The notes below the pieces were generated by a model. It had not been told where the DNA came from, ran no database searches, and saw nothing but the letters and a program-made list of their open reading frames with translations. A DNA stretch of 64,000 nucleotides from Mesorhizobium erdmanii USDA 3471 (GTDB lineage: Bacteria > Pseudomonadota > Alphaproteobacteria > Rhizobiales > Rhizobiaceae), in contig NZ_AXAE01000005.1 of NCBI RefSeq assembly GCF_000472705.1, positions 62,001 to 126,000 of the forward strand. Direction: 5' to 3'. A program made the position numbers and the translations under genes. Shown here piece after piece: positions 31,495 through 40,400 of the stretch; position 1 is the first letter of the stretch; the number at the start of each line of letters is the position of its first letter.

Positions 31495-32379
31495 TCAGTG
31501 CCCGCGCGTCGCGGCGAGTTCGGCGCCGTAGCGCATCTCGAGCAATGTTTTCAAGACCAGGGTGACGAGCGCCAGACCGGCCAGCAGTGAGGCGACGGCA
31601 AAGGCGCCGACGGCGTTGTACTCGTTGTAGAGGATTTCGACGTGCAACGGCATGGTGTTGGTCAGGCCGCGTATATGGCCCGATACCACGGACACCGCGC
31701 CGAACTCACCCATGGCACGCGCGTTGCACAACAGGACGCCATAGAGCAGGCCCCATTTGATGTTGGGCAAGGTCACATACCAGAAGGTCTGCCAGCCATT
31801 GGCGCCGAGCGAAAGCGCCGCCTCCTCATCGCCATTGCCCTGTTCCTGCATCAGCGGGATCAGTTCGCGGGCGACGAAAGGGAAGGTGACGAAGACGGTG
31901 GCGAGCACAATGCCGGGCACCGCAAACAGGATCTGGATGCCATGTCCCTTCAGCCAGTCGCCGAGCAGCCCTTGCGCACCGAACAAAAGCACATAGACCA
32001 GGCCCGAAATGACCGGCGAGACCGAGAAGGGCAGATCGATCAGCGTGGTCAAAAACGCCTTGCCCTTGAACTCGAACTTGGCGATGGCCCAGGCGGCGGA
32101 GATGCCGAAGACGACGTTGAGCGGCACCGAGATCGCCGCGACAAGCAGTGTCAGGTGGATGGCCGAGCGTGCGTCGGGCTCACTCAATGCCTGCACATAG
32201 GCGCCAATGCCTTTCGCCAGCGCCTCATGGAAGACGATGATCAGCGGCAAAAGCAGAAAGACGCCGAGGAAGGCAAAGGCGATCGCCATCAACACGGCTT
32301 GCGCGGGGCGGCTTTCGGTCACCGCCGCCGAGCGGCTCTCATGATAGGGTTCATAGGATTTGATCTCGGGATCAGCCAT
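31495..32379 (-). CDS. cysW: Sulfate ABC transporter permease CysW
   Basis: A 294-residue inner-membrane permease with six hydrophobic segments. The binding-protein-dependent EAA loop appears as [21 protein letters not shown], near residue 193. The CysW-type [20 protein letters not shown] is near 125. ATG at 32379 (MADPEIKS) is chosen; it overlaps the end of cysT by 8 bases. It forms a heterodimer with CysT. Confidence 0.93.
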   Translation of the reverse strand: MADPEIKSYEPYHESRSAAVTESRPAQAVLMAIAFAFLGVFLLLPLIIVFHEALAKGIGAYVQALSEPDARSAIHLTLLVAAISVPLNVVFGISAAWAIAKFEFKGKAFLTTLIDLPFSVSPVISGLVYVLLFGAQGLLGDWLKGHGIQILFAVPGIVLATVFVTFPFVARELIPLMQEQGNGDEEAALSLGANGWQTFWYVTLPNIKWGLLYGVLLCNARAMGEFGAVSVVSGHIRGLTNTMPLHVEILYNEYNAVGAFAVASLLAGLALVTLVLKTLLEMRYGAELAATRGH

Positions 32380-33223
32380 AGCGCTTGCGGCTCCATGTCT
32401 GGACAAGATTGACGACCAACAGCATGACGAATGACAGAGCGAGCATGATTGCCGCGATCGCGGTCGCCGCCGGATAATTGTATTCCTCCAGCCGGATGAC
32501 GATCAAAAGCGGCGCGATCTCGGATTTGTACGGCAGATTGCCGGCGATGAAGATGACCGAGCCGTATTCACCGACGCCGCGCGCGAAGGCCAGCGAAAAG
32601 CCGGTGATGATGGCTGGCGCCAGGCCTGGGAACAGCACGCGGGTGATGATCTGGAAGCGGCTGGCGCCTAGCGTGGCTGCTGCCTCCTCCACCTCCCTGT
32701 CGATCTCTTCCATGATCGGCTGCACGGTGCGCACGACGAAGGGCAGGCCGATGAAGACCAGTGCGACGACGATGCCGAGCGGCGTGTAGGCGACCTTGAT
32801 GCCGAGCGGCATCAGCAACTTGCCGATCCAGCCGTTCGGTGCGTAGAGCGTGGTGAGCGCTATGCCGGCCACCGCCGTCGGCAGGGCGAAGGGCAGGTCG
32901 ACCATGGCGTCGACGATGCGGCGGCCGGGAAAGCGGTAGCGCACCAGCACCCAGGCGACCAGCGTGCCGAAGACGACATTGACGGCAGCCGCGACGAAAG
33001 CGGTGCCGAAGCTGATTTTCAGCGCATTGATGGTGCGGCGGTCGCTGGCGATCGCCCAGAAGTCGATCCAGCCGAGAGAGGCCGAGCGCCAGATCAGCCC
33101 GGACAGCGGAATGAGGATGATGAGGGTGAGGTAGGTAAGCGAGAAGCCGAGCGTCAATCCGAAACCCGGAATGACACTCGGCTGCCTGAAACGCCACCCC
33201 GCCTGCGCGGGTGCTGTGGTCAT
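32372..33223 (-). CDS. cysT: Sulfate ABC transporter permease CysT (CysU)
   Basis: A 283-residue permease with six membrane segments. The family block is [20 protein letters not shown] near residue 108, and the EAA loop is [21 protein letters not shown] near 180. It follows sbp by 76 bases and overlaps cysW. Confidence 0.93.
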   Translation of the reverse strand: MTTAPAQAGWRFRQPSVIPGFGLTLGFSLTYLTLIILIPLSGLIWRSASLGWIDFWAIASDRRTINALKISFGTAFVAAAVNVVFGTLVAWVLVRYRFPGRRIVDAMVDLPFALPTAVAGIALTTLYAPNGWIGKLLMPLGIKVAYTPLGIVVALVFIGLPFVVRTVQPIMEEIDREVEEAAATLGASRFQIITRVLFPGLAPAIITGFSLAFARGVGEYGSVIFIAGNLPYKSEIAPLLIVIRLEEYNYPAATAIAAIMLALSFVMLLVVNLVQTWSRKRYG

Positions 33224-33299
33224 GGAGTTCTGGATTGTCCCTTCTTGCTCAAGCAGACTTTGCCGAAGAAGCCCCTTGGCGGGCCCCCACTATCGAACC

Positions 33300-34328
33300 T
33301 CACTGGGCAGGCTTGTAGATTTGGTCGAATATACCACCGTCGCCGAAATGATAAGGTTGTGCCTTCTTCCAGCCGCCAAAAAGCGGGTCGTCGATGGAGA
33401 TCAACTTGATGTCGGGGGTCTTGGGCAGATCCGCCGGCGCCACCAGTTCGGGCTTGGCCGGACGGTAATGGTTCTTGGCGATGATCGTCTGGCCTTCCTT
33501 GGAGTAGAGCCAGCCGAGGTAGGCTTCGGCCACCTTGCGCGTGCCCCTGGCATCGACATTGGCGTCGACGATCGCCACCGGCGGCTCGGCCAGGATCGAT
33601 GTCGGCGGATAGACAATCTCGAAATTGTCGGCGCCGAATTCGTCGAGTGCCAGATAGGCGTCGTTCTCCCAGCCGATCAGCACGTCACCAATGCCCTTTT
33701 GCGCGAAGGTGACGGTAGAGCCGCGCGCGCCGGTGTCGAGCACCGGGGCGTTGGCGTAGAGCTTGCCGACGAATTCCTTGGTCTTGGCCTCATCGCCGCC
33801 ATCGTTGGCGTTGGCGTAGGCCCAGGCTGCCAGATAGTTCCAGCGGGCGCCGCCCGAAGTCTTGGGATTGGGCGTGATCACCTGGGTGCCGTCCTTGACG
33901 AGGTCGCTCCAGTCGTGAATCCCCTTGGGATTGCCCTTGCGCACCAGGAAGACGATTGTCGAGGTGTAAGGCGCTGAATTGTTTTCGAATTTCTTGCGCC
34001 AGTCGGGATTGATCTTCTTCGATTTCGAGACGATGGCATTGATGTCGCCCTCAAGCGCCAGCGTCACCACATCGGCGTCGAGGCCATCGATCACGGCACG
34101 CGCCTGGGCGCCCGATCCACCGTGCGACTGCCGGATGGTGACCGTCTCGCCGGTCTCGGCCTTCCAATGCGCGGCGAAGGCCTCGTCATAGGCTTTGTAG
34201 AGCTCACGGGTCGGATCGTAGGAAACGTTGAGGATGGTGGTGTCGGCGAACGCGAAACCGAGCGTCCCGAACTGGACAGATGTGGCGACCAGTGCGCCGA
34301 GCAGTTTCCGGAAATGAGGTTTGGTCAT
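33300..34328 (-). CDS. sbp: Sulfate ABC transporter substrate-binding protein
   Basis: A 342-residue periplasmic sulfate-binding protein. The signal peptide is residues 1-28 (ending AFA before DTTILN). The anion-binding loop [13 protein letters not shown] is canonical here, with [18 protein letters not shown] near residue 143 and [12 protein letters not shown] near 213. It heads the operon sbp-cysT-cysW-cysA. Confidence 0.93.
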   Translation of the reverse strand: MTKPHFRKLLGALVATSVQFGTLGFAFADTTILNVSYDPTRELYKAYDEAFAAHWKAETGETVTIRQSHGGSGAQARAVIDGLDADVVTLALEGDINAIVSKSKKINPDWRKKFENNSAPYTSTIVFLVRKGNPKGIHDWSDLVKDGTQVITPNPKTSGGARWNYLAAWAYANANDGGDEAKTKEFVGKLYANAPVLDTGARGSTVTFAQKGIGDVLIGWENDAYLALDEFGADNFEIVYPPTSILAEPPVAIVDANVDARGTRKVAEAYLGWLYSKEGQTIIAKNHYRPAKPELVAPADLPKTPDIKLISIDDPLFGGWKKAQPYHFGDGGIFDQIYKPAQ

Positions 34329-34531
34329 TTCTGCCTCCGTTGAACCTGCGTTAAATCTAGCGAAGTGATAGAATTTAGATGCATCGAATGTTGCCTTTTT
34401 TGCCCTCCTGAAGAAAATCTTCGATGATCTTCCGCCGCCTCGCGAAATATTTTCCTCGCGGAGGCTCTGGACGGACTCGACGTCCTATCTGGAGACACAC
34501 GGTTCCACGACAAGACCGTTTGGTGCGGCAA
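34329..34531 (-). promoter_or_regulatory. Promoter region of the sulfate importer operon
   Basis: The 203 bases between sbp and the VanX-like gene contain an AT-rich stretch with an imperfect inverted repeat AAATCTA-N9-TAGAATTT at 34353-34376, about 25-50 bases before the sbp ATG, a plausible regulator site. GAAAATCTTCGATGATCTTC and GCGAAATATTTTCCTCGC lie further away. No gene is seen. Confidence 0.3.
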
Positions 34532-35263
34532 TCAGTTGGCGCTCACCGGAAAATCGAAGCGCCGGCTAGGAAAGGGCTCGTGCCCGAGCGTAAAATGCCA
34601 CCATTCGCGGGCGTAGTTCTTGAAGCCGCCTCGACGCATGGCGTCGACCAGCAGCTTGCGGTTTGCCGCCGCTTCACTGCCGAGTGGATGGTGGATTGTT
34701 TCGCTCATCGGATCGAAACAGTCGAAACCGGTACCGAAATCGAGCGTGTTCGCATCGACGGCGCCACAGGCGGGTCTGGAGACTGATGGATCGCCGGCCC
34801 GCGCGACCGCGACATCGACGGTCGAGCCGCGCGAATGGGTTGACAGTTCGCCGACATAACCCTTGGCGATGAGGTCGCCACGCCGAACTTTCGGATACCA
34901 TTGCCGATCGGGTGGTCCGCCCTCTTGCGTCCATTCGCCCATGTCGGCCACAGCACGGGCAGGGCGATAGCAGTCGAACACGACGAGCGTGAGACCTTTG
35001 GCGGCCATCGTCTTCTGCACGCCGGCAAGAGCTTGCGCCGCCTGCAAGGTGAGAATGCAGACCGGCGCGTCATAGCCGTTCACCCTGCGATGCAGGAAAT
35101 TGTCCGATCCGGCGTAGCGGATGTCCTGGCGGATCGAAGGGGCGATGTCGGCAAGGCGAACGAAGCCGGCGGGCAGGGGGTCTGCATGTGCCGGCAGAGC
35201 GGACGTGGCAAGCGTCAGCGCGCAAAAACCAACGCGCTGAATCGCCTGGCGCGCTCTATTCAA
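34532..35263 (-). CDS. D-alanyl-D-alanine dipeptidase, VanX/DdpX family
   Basis: A 243-residue zinc dipeptidase. The signal peptide is about residues 1-27 (ending AHA before DPLPAG). The metal motif SxHxxGx(A)xD appears as S141, H143, G146 and D150 (with Thr in place of the usual Ala), and EWWHF near residue 220 supplies the catalytic Glu and last His. It cleaves D-Ala-D-Ala, probably in wall turnover in the periplasm. The start is a TTG overlapping the pbpC stop by 8 bases; no good ATG is available, so the start is uncertain. It forms an operon with pbpC. Confidence 0.82.
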   Translation of the reverse strand: MNRARQAIQRVGFCALTLATSALPAHADPLPAGFVRLADIAPSIRQDIRYAGSDNFLHRRVNGYDAPVCILTLQAAQALAGVQKTMAAKGLTLVVFDCYRPARAVADMGEWTQEGGPPDRQWYPKVRRGDLIAKGYVGELSTHSRGSTVDVAVARAGDPSVSRPACGAVDANTLDFGTGFDCFDPMSETIHHPLGSEAAANRKLLVDAMRRGGFKNYAREWWHFTLGHEPFPSRRFDFPVSAN

Positions 35264-37346
35264 CGAACACTTTCACGCTGGCCGCCCGTCCGGCCGCGTC
35301 GATCACCGTCAGCGTCGAATAGCCGGCGCCGTCGGGTTGCCAGGTCGCGGTGCGGCGGCGGTCGATGCCGGCCAAAGGCTTGCCGTTGGCCAGCCAGCGG
35401 AATGGCGCACGGCCGCCTTGCAGCTTGAGCACCAGCGGCAACGCATCGGCCGAATTGGTGGCGAGGTCGACGCGGGCGCCGTCCGGCGGGAAGATGATGG
35501 TTGGCGCGGGCTCGGTCGGCGCTGCCTGCACCAGGCCATCGGCGCCGGCGCCGAAACGGGCAAGCGTCACCGGCAGGTCCTCGCGCTTGGGGGTGAAGGC
35601 GCCCGGCGGCTTACCCGGCAGCGGTACGGTGGCGAGGCCCGAGCGGACAAAGCCCTCGAACAGGATGGGAGCGGCCGAGACATAGCCGGAAAGGCCCGGC
35701 ACCGCACTGGCATCGGGACGTCCGACCCAGACACCCAAGACATAGCGGCCGTCGAAGCCGACCGACCAGGCGTCGCGATAACCGTATGAGGTGCCGGTCT
35801 TGTAGGCGATGCCGCGCTGCAAGGCGCCTTCCGGCGGCTTGACCCCCGACAAGATGTCGATGATCTGCCAGTTCGCCTGGTCGTTGAGGATGGTGGCGGT
35901 GGTGCGCTCGGCATTGGCCGGCTCGGTGCCGTCATGCAGCGTGTGCGTCTTGCCGCCATTGGCGAGCCCCGTATAGAGCTGGACGAGGTCGCGCAGCGCC
36001 ACGCCGACGCCGCCAAGGCCGATGGCTAGGCCGGGCGCCTCGTTGATCGGCAGGATCGGGTTGACGCCGGCCTGGCGGAAGCGCGCCGTCAGCCGCGCCG
36101 GGCCGACGGCGTCGAGCACGCGGATCGCCGGCACGTTGAGCGACAGCTGCAGCGCCTGGCGGATCGAGACATCGCCCTGGTAGCCCATGTCGAAATTCTT
36201 TGGCCGGTAGCCGCCGAAATCGACCGGGCTGTCCTCGATCAGCGTTTCCTGCGCCACCAGTCCCTGTTCGAAGGCGAGGCCATAGATGAACGGCTTCAGC
36301 GTCGAGCCGGGCGAGCGGACGATCTTGGTCATGTCGATCCAGCCGGAGCGGCTGGCGTCGAAGAAGTTGGCCGAGCCGACTTCGCCCAGAATGTCGCCGG
36401 TGCGGGAATCGGCCAGCACCATGGCGACGGACAGACGCGGCCCAAGCCTGATCGCGGCGTCGCGTGCCACCTTTTCCAGACCTTCCTGGACGCTTTTGCG
36501 GATCGTCAACTGCAAGGGCTGGCCTGGAACAGCCTTGGGCAGCATCGCATAGGCGGCGTGGGCAGCGAGCGCCGGCAAGGTGCGGCGCAGGCCCGACACA
36601 TCGTCGCGGGCGGCGCGTGCCGCCTCGCGTTCACCGATCAAGCCCGACGAGACCATACGGCTCAGCACACGGTCGCGGGCGGCGTGGGCGATTTCGAGGT
36701 TGCGGTCGGGCCGGCGCTTTTCCGGCAGTTGGGGCAAGGCGACGAGCAGGGCGGCTTCCGACACGGTAAGCCGTTTCGGCTCCTTGCCGAAATAGGCAAG
36801 CGAAGCGGCGCGCACGCCTTCCAGATTGCCACCATAAGGCGCCAGCGTCAGATAGCGTTCGAGGATCTCGCGCTTGGACAGTCGCCGCTCGATCTGGATG
36901 GCGCGCAGCATCTGCTTGATCTTGGAGCCGAGGCTGCGGCTTTCGCGCGGCTCGATCAGGCGCGCAAGCTGCATCGACAGGGTCGAGCCGCCGGAAACGA
37001 TGTGGCCGCTGGTGACGAGCTGGCCGGCGGCACGGCCCAGCGCCAGCACGTCCACGCCCTCATGGTCCCAGAAACGCTTGTCCTCATAGGCGACCAGCAT
37101 GTCGACGAACTGCTTGTCGACCTGGTCGAGCCGGGTCTCTAACCGCCAGTAGCCGTCCGGCGTGGCGAAAGCGCGCAACAGCTGGCCATCGCGGTCCTGG
37201 ACCTCGGTCGAGACGGTGAGTTCCGCCGGCAGGGGCGGCGGGAAGGCGCGGTCGAGTTCCCACAGCTCGGCGACGGCTATTGCCGCAAAACCCACCAGGG
37301 AGGCGGCGGCGATGCCTGTTCGACGGAGAAATTTTCTGGAGAGCAT
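35256..37346 (-). CDS. pbpC: Penicillin-binding protein 1C
   Basis: A 696-residue bifunctional wall synthase. An N-terminal membrane anchor (about residues 8-25) is followed by the glycosyltransferase GT51 domain, with EDKRFWDHEGVD near 88 and GGSTLSMQLARL near 130. The transpeptidase domain has the active SPGSTLKPF near 350, and KTGTSYGYRDAWSVGF near 515. The C-terminal biPBP_C domain ends GAGYSTLTVIDAAGR. ATG at 37346 with GAGGGG 7 bases upstream is preferred to the one five codons earlier. It follows the alpha-2-macroglobulin gene, the conserved pairing for this class. Confidence 0.93.
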   Translation of the reverse strand: MLSRKFLRRTGIAAASLVGFAAIAVAELWELDRAFPPPLPAELTVSTEVQDRDGQLLRAFATPDGYWRLETRLDQVDKQFVDMLVAYEDKRFWDHEGVDVLALGRAAGQLVTSGHIVSGGSTLSMQLARLIEPRESRSLGSKIKQMLRAIQIERRLSKREILERYLTLAPYGGNLEGVRAASLAYFGKEPKRLTVSEAALLVALPQLPEKRRPDRNLEIAHAARDRVLSRMVSSGLIGEREAARAARDDVSGLRRTLPALAAHAAYAMLPKAVPGQPLQLTIRKSVQEGLEKVARDAAIRLGPRLSVAMVLADSRTGDILGEVGSANFFDASRSGWIDMTKIVRSPGSTLKPFIYGLAFEQGLVAQETLIEDSPVDFGGYRPKNFDMGYQGDVSIRQALQLSLNVPAIRVLDAVGPARLTARFRQAGVNPILPINEAPGLAIGLGGVGVALRDLVQLYTGLANGGKTHTLHDGTEPANAERTTATILNDQANWQIIDILSGVKPPEGALQRGIAYKTGTSYGYRDAWSVGFDGRYVLGVWVGRPDASAVPGLSGYVSAAPILFEGFVRSGLATVPLPGKPPGAFTPKREDLPVTLARFGAGADGLVQAAPTEPAPTIIFPPDGARVDLATNSADALPLVLKLQGGRAPFRWLANGKPLAGIDRRRTATWQPDGAGYSTLTVIDAAGRAASVKVFVE

Positions 37347-37374
37347 GGCGCTGCCCCTCATCCGCCTGCCGGCA

Positions 37375-37401
37375 CCTTCTCCCCGTTGAGCGGGGAGAAG
37401 G
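37375..37401. terminator. Hairpin between the alpha-2-macroglobulin and pbpC genes
   Basis: CCTTCTCCCCG and CGGGGAGAAGG form a perfect 11-bp stem around TTGAG. It has no U-run. Similar arms occur at 1334-1369, so it may be a repeat-derived hairpin. Confidence 0.45.
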
Positions 37402-37444
37402 CAACTGTCGCGGATATCGGCGTGTTCATCTTCGCCAAGGCGCC

Positions 37445-40400
37445 TTACGGCGCCTTGATCTCCATCATGCCGGTGGCGGTGCGGGCCGAAAATTGCGGCC
37501 GGTACATGTCCTCCACCGTTGCCGCCGGATGTGCGTAGGTGCCCGGCGTCACGGCGCGCACGACATAGGCAAGCGTCAGATTGTGGTCGTGGTCGCCGTC
37601 GGCCGGGTTGAACGCCGCGACGAAACGGTCGTCGCGGAATTCAAGATGCGCGGCGTCGGTCTGTGCCAGCCAGGAGAAGTTCGTCAATTGGGCGCTGGAG
37701 ACCAGGCCGGGATTGTCGATCTCGAAGCCCGCCGGCAAGAGGTCGGTGACCAGAAGGCGAGACGGCCAGCTGTTCTGCTCGGTGACCTTGAGTACGACGA
37801 CATAGCGTTCGTTCTGGGTAGCCTCCGTCACATTGGCTTCGGTGCCGTCGAGCTTGTAGTAGGTGCGGCTGATGGTGAAGCCGTCACCGCCGGCCGGCAA
37901 GGGCTGTATCGGCGATGCCACGGTGGTGACGACGGCCTGCAGCGGGGTCTTGCCGGTGTTGGCGATTTCGAGCGGGCTGTCGACCAATTCGGAGCCGTTG
38001 ACCTGGCTGGAATAACCGCCCGAATGCGGCGCGCCATTGACGGTCAGCGTGATCGAGTCATTGCCCTCCTTCAGCGCGCGGGCCGCCAGCAGCATCCAGG
38101 AATCGTCCTGGGTGCTGGTCCAGCGGACTTCGGCGCGTTCCCTGGTCACCAGCTTGATCAGTTCCGGCACGATCGTCGACACCGGCTTCGATTCCGCCGC
38201 CAACGACAGCATCGCCGCGCCGTCACGCAGCGCCGAGCCGTAGTCGGAGCGGTACCAGTCGTAGTCGGTCTGCGACTTGGCCAGCTGCAACGCGGTCTTG
38301 AACGTCGCCTCCGAGCGCTGTGTGTCGCCGTAGAGCGCAAGGCTCGCCGCCAGTTGGGCAACGGCCATCGGGCTCGAGAAGGCTTCGAGCTGGGTGTCGG
38401 CATAGTAGCGCAAGTCGCCGATCGAGGCCTTCTTGTTGCGGGCCAGAACGTAGAGGGCGTAGGCGATCTCGCTGCCGCGGTCCTGTACGCTCTGGTCGTA
38501 GCCGAGCGAGTTCTGCAGATTGCTCAGCGCCTGGTTCATGGCCAGCGCCGGCACCTCGTATTTCTGCTCGCGCGCCCTGGTCAGGAACTCGCTGACATAG
38601 GCATCGAGCCACAGATCGCCGGAACCCGGACCCCACAGGCCGAAGCTGCCGCTCGAGGATTGGTAGCTCAGGACCTTGTAGATGGCGTCCTGGATGCGGC
38701 CATGCAGGTCGGGGTCGCTTTCCATGCCGATGCCCGAGGCCATCTCGTTGACATAGAGAAGCGGCATGGCGCGGCTGGTGGTCTGCTCGGCGCAGCCATA
38801 GGGGTAGCGGTCGAGCGTCATCAGGAGAGAGGGCACGTCGAAGGCCGCCGCCTGCGAAACGCCGACGCTGACGGAGGCGCCGTCGAGCAGACTTGCCGCC
38901 AACAGCTCCTTGTCGACGCGGAGCGCGCCGCCATTGCCCTTGAGGTCGACCACAAGGCGCGTGGTGACCGGCAACTGCGCCGGGCGCACCGGTACGTACA
39001 GCGTCTGCTCGACCTTGGTGCCGTCGGCATGCGCCAGCTTGATGGTGAGCGAGGCATTGCCCGGCGTCTTGGCGATCAGCGGCACGGTCAGCGTCTGGCG
39101 CTTGCCCTGGGCGAGCGTCAGCTTCTGCGGCAGGGGCTTGTCACCCGTCGACAGGTCGCCTGTCGTGTCGATCGAGAAGGCATAATCGCCGGTGGGGCCA
39201 TCGGTGTCGGCCACGTCGAGCCGCATGACGGCGGCGTCGCCGGGCGCCAGGAAGCGCGGCAGGCCGGCAGTGATGACCACCGGGTCACGCACGATCACGT
39301 CGGACTGCGCATGGCCGACCGCTTCCTTGGTCCAGGCGACGGCCATGACGCGCACGGTGCCGTTGAACTGCGGAATATCGAAGTCGATGCGTGCCTTGCC
39401 GTCGGCGTCAAGCTGGACCGGGCCGGAGAAGAAGGCGACCAGCTTTTCGGTCGGCGGGCTGCCCTGCGCCTGCATGTTGGCGCCGTCGCCGCCGGTCCTG
39501 AGCTTGCCGGTGGTGCCGAGCGAGCCATCGATCAGGCGGCCATAGATGTCGCGGATCTCCATGCCCAGCATGCGCTGGCCGAAGAACCAGTTCTCCGGGT
39601 CCGGCGCCTTGTAGTTGGTCAAATTGAGGATGCCGACATCGACGGCGGCCACCATGACATAGGCGTTGGTGCCCGGCTGCACGCCAGCCACGGCAACCGG
39701 GATCGACAGTTGCTGGCGCGGCGTCGTCTTGTCCGGCGGCGTCAGCGTGACGGCGAGCTTCTTCGATCCTGGATCGACCGTCAGCCATTTTACGCCGATG
39801 GCGCGGGCCGGCATGCGTGTTTCCTGGGCGTCGCCCGGCCGAAACAGGGTTGCCGTGACATAGGCGCCGGCGCCCCAATCGTCGCCGACCGGGATGTCGA
39901 CGGTGCTGCCGCCGGCCGGCACCGTTGCCGTGATGGTTTTCAACAGCTTGTCGGAACCGACATTGATCAGAAGTTCGCCGGCAAAATGCGGCGAGACTTT
40001 CAGCTTCGCCACTTCGCCGGCGGCATAATTGTCCTTGTCGAGAGCGATCTCCAGGCCGTCGGGCGTTTCGGTGGTGGTCGAGGCGACATACCAGCCGGCG
40101 TCGAATTCGTAGCTGGTGGCGGGACCTTCGGGATCGGAGGTTTCCACCTCGAGCCGGTACTGGCCCCAGTCGACCGGCACGGAGACGGTTGCGTCACCAT
40201 CGGCGCCGAGGTCGATCTGGCCGTTGGCGATCGACTTGATCAACGTGACCGGCTCGTAGCTCCACGAATTGTTGGAGCGGTACCACTGGTAATTGCGTTC
40301 GACCTTGACCAGCGTCCACTGCGCGCCTTTCAGCGCCTCGCGCTTGCCAGCCGGATCGACCGCGATCAGGCTGAACTTGGCCGTGCCGCCCTGCGGCACC